Source: Gymnopilus junonius
Lineage: Eukaryota > Basidiomycota > Agaricomycetes > Agaricales > Galerinaceae
Length of the DNA stretch: 20,086 nt
Reading direction: 5' to 3'
Assembly: GCA_015501075.1 (NCBI GenBank)
Contig: JADNYJ010000574.1
Span: 1-20,086 of the forward strand
How positions within the stretch are numbered: position 1 is the stretch's first letter; every line of letters begins with the position of its first letter. A program made the position numbers and the translations under genes. Of this stretch, positions 18,325-20,086 are shown piece after piece. The notes beneath the pieces were generated by a model. The model had not been told where the DNA came from. It saw only the letters and a list, made by a program, of their open reading frames with translations, and made no database searches.

Positions 18325-18398
18325 CTGTAACAGTAGAGCAATGAGGGACGTTCGTTAATTCAGAAAAGCCTCCCAATGAAATTTCGAGGTTTACTTAC
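18325..18398 (-). other. Predicted 5' UTR intron of the fusion-enzyme gene
   Basis: On the minus strand the segment starts GTAAGTAAACC (from 18398), carries a GAATTAACG branch-like site and ends TACTGTTACAG (to 18325), 74 nt in all. After removal there is no ATG between the TATA box and 18260, which supports that codon as the start. Confidence 0.5.
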
Positions 18399-18467
18399 TG
18401 CAGCTACGAAAGGAAAAGCTTGGAGGGGAACGAGATCAAACTGGTGGGCTATCCTGCTGGAGCAAGT

Positions 18468-18475
18468 CTTTTATA
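18468..18475 (-). promoter_or_regulatory. TATA box of the fusion-enzyme gene
   Basis: TATAAAAG on the minus strand at 18475..18468, about 210 bp before the ATG (about 135 nt once the predicted UTR intron is removed). The position fits a core promoter with the start site some 30-60 bases downstream. Confidence 0.5.
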
Positions 18476-20086
18476 CTCTCGTCACCTTGGAAAACAAGGT
18501 AAGGACAGGCCCAAAAGAAGGAAGGCCCAGCAAGTGGCTCCCCTTCCATGACGATATCCTTAGTTCTTCAAGAAATGACGCGCCCCAAGGAATTTGGTAA
18601 TGCGCGCTTTTGGAAATCTAGATGCGAGTTTCTAAATACAACCCATAGAAGGAGTAGCCTGAGAGCAATAGGCTTTTGAGCTGCCTTAGTTATTGGAAGC
18701 GAGTATGCCAGCAGCAAGAACGTCTTTTGTCTCTTAATAGTCTCCCTGAACTTGAAAGCATTCCGCTGAGATTCGATGTAGAATCGTCAAGACTCAAGAG
18801 AAAAAGATGATAGATCATCATGGTTGAGGTGGAAAAAGTGCATAAACTCCGCTTGAGTCCGCTCGTCGCCGATGGGTGTGCCATACGGAAATGTCCGAAT
18901 CGTTCATTTAAATAATCTCCGATTAAAGCGGTCAGTAAGTTTCGTGGCTGGGGCGAGTACCCATGCGACGACACCGATCCAAATTCTGCTCGCTATAAAT
19001 GAAATGTAAAATTATCTGGTGTTGGAACTGCAGCCCAACTTGACAGGGCAAACTCAAAGTTTGAACGTTCTCCACCCTCGACTTATTTGAAGGAAATATA
19101 TTTAGTTACATCTATCTCAGTAGGAGCAAAACAATGTTTATGATTTCAAAAAAAGGGGTGTAAAAGTCTTATCTAAAATGTAAGCTTTCATGCTAAATGA
19201 GTAAAGATAAAGGTGATTTACATACTCTTTCCTCTATCTATTATCTAGATGAGAAGAAGACACCCTGTTTCCGTTGTTAAGCAATGACAAGACGCCGAAG
19301 ATTCTCAATCTACCTTATCATAATCATGAGGAGAACCGCGCTTCTCCTTTAACGTTTGCGATGATAAGCACAACACTTTATTGGAAGATCTCAATTTTAG
19401 GGTTGTGTACTTCCCTTCCAGCTGTTAGAAGAAAGGTCTTCCTCTTGTATTCTGAACCGAAGACGTCGCCCATTAAATCTCTCGCATTAGAGCCGCATTA
19501 AAGCTCTCATTTTATTTAATCCTAATTCCAATCGCAGCATGATTTTAATTGAGTGGAGCATATCAGTGGAGCGCGATTACTGCCACTACCTTCCTCGGTG
19601 ATTGACAATATGAAGCTATGCCGTCCTTCATGACGGTTACTCGACCTTATCTGACCAGAAAATGGGAACAGATTTACAACGGGGATGGATTTGCTTCTCA
19701 AACATTTATCTACCCAGTAAGGTTAGAACTCGTTGACTTAAGCCCCAGTAATTACCACCAGACTGAATGTCGGAAGAGGGAAACGCCACAAAATTGAATC
19801 ACTGCTATTGGTTGCAGTGTTTCTAGCGTCGGGTTTTTGAAACCTCCGTTTCATACTTCATGCAACTTCAAACAAGATTGGCCTCGCTATATACCATGGG
19901 TAAATTGTAATACTTATTTCGGGGATTCCTGGAAAGGACTAACAACCATCAGTAATCGAACTTGCAAAAGTACGTCCATCGGATGGCTGACTGGTCGGAT
20001 AAGCTACTAGTAGAAAATGCAAAAGATAATTGTCAACAAAGTTGCTGCTCTTTATGTCGTACAATTTGTAACCTACCTTTTAAAGT
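18476..20086. other. Upstream flank of the fusion-enzyme gene, no supported gene
   Basis: About 1.6 kb with no convincing gene. A 94-codon minus-strand frame at 18690-18974 and a 75-codon plus-strand frame at 19274-19501 have no recognisable family. The sequence becomes AT-rich toward 19080-19220. The upstream regulatory region of the fusion gene probably lies in the left part. Confidence 0.4.

Noticed and set aside
1..20086. CRISPR arrays, bacterial operons or phage genes
   Set aside because: None are present; the intron structure is eukaryotic throughout and no spaced identical short repeats occur.

Overview
The window reads as nuclear DNA of a filamentous fungus, most likely a mushroom-forming basidiomycete (Agaricomycetes). 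The genes are split by many short GT-AG introns, which I measure at 52-83 nt, with CTNAC/CTNAT-like branch sites. The protein families fit: an FlbA/Thn1-type RGS protein, an ABHD12/Bem46-type hydrolase, a Dma-type FHA-RING protein, and small secreted proteins carrying a 'RMAxGLPPL' motif. Two intron-containing tRNA-Arg genes are also present. The basidiomycete assignment is an inference from these features, not from a database search.

Layout. 1-616 (-): 5' part of an RGS-type G-protein regulator gene, running off the left edge. 617-2690: no confident gene; a cluster of short repeats near 1.0-1.45 kb and fragments of a possible decayed gene with an HExxH motif at about 1.68-2.46 kb. 2691-2770 (+) and 5244-5323 (-): two identical tRNA-Arg(ACG) genes in inverted orientation. 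They flank 3151-4722 (-), a complete seven-exon alpha/beta hydrolase. 5324-8229: gene-poor, with a degenerate tandem array (about 6.3-7.3 kb) and A-rich simple repeats. 8230-9804 and upstream (-): an FHA-RING ubiquitin ligase with a one-base frameshift inside the RING domain. 10258-10566 (+): a small two-exon candidate gene divergent from it. 10567-13027: no gene seen. 13028-13494 (+): a small secreted protein. 14570-15287 (+): a second secreted protein, interrupted by a frameshift. 15703-18260 (-): an 834-residue two-domain enzyme, with a TATA box and 5' UTR intron upstream. 18476-20086: no gene seen.

The main discovery is the 15703-18260 gene. After one 53-nt intron is removed, an N-terminal AttH/CrtC-like lipocalin-fold domain (the fold of fungal Diels-Alderase-type cyclases and of bacterial carotenoid hydratase CrtC) continues in frame into a complete trans-isoprenyl diphosphate synthase with both Asp-rich motifs. 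One polypeptide would then combine prenyl-chain synthesis with a cyclase, hydratase or isomerase-type domain, suggesting an undescribed terpenoid or meroterpenoid pathway. The other genes look like ordinary housekeeping and signalling genes with no evident functional link to it.
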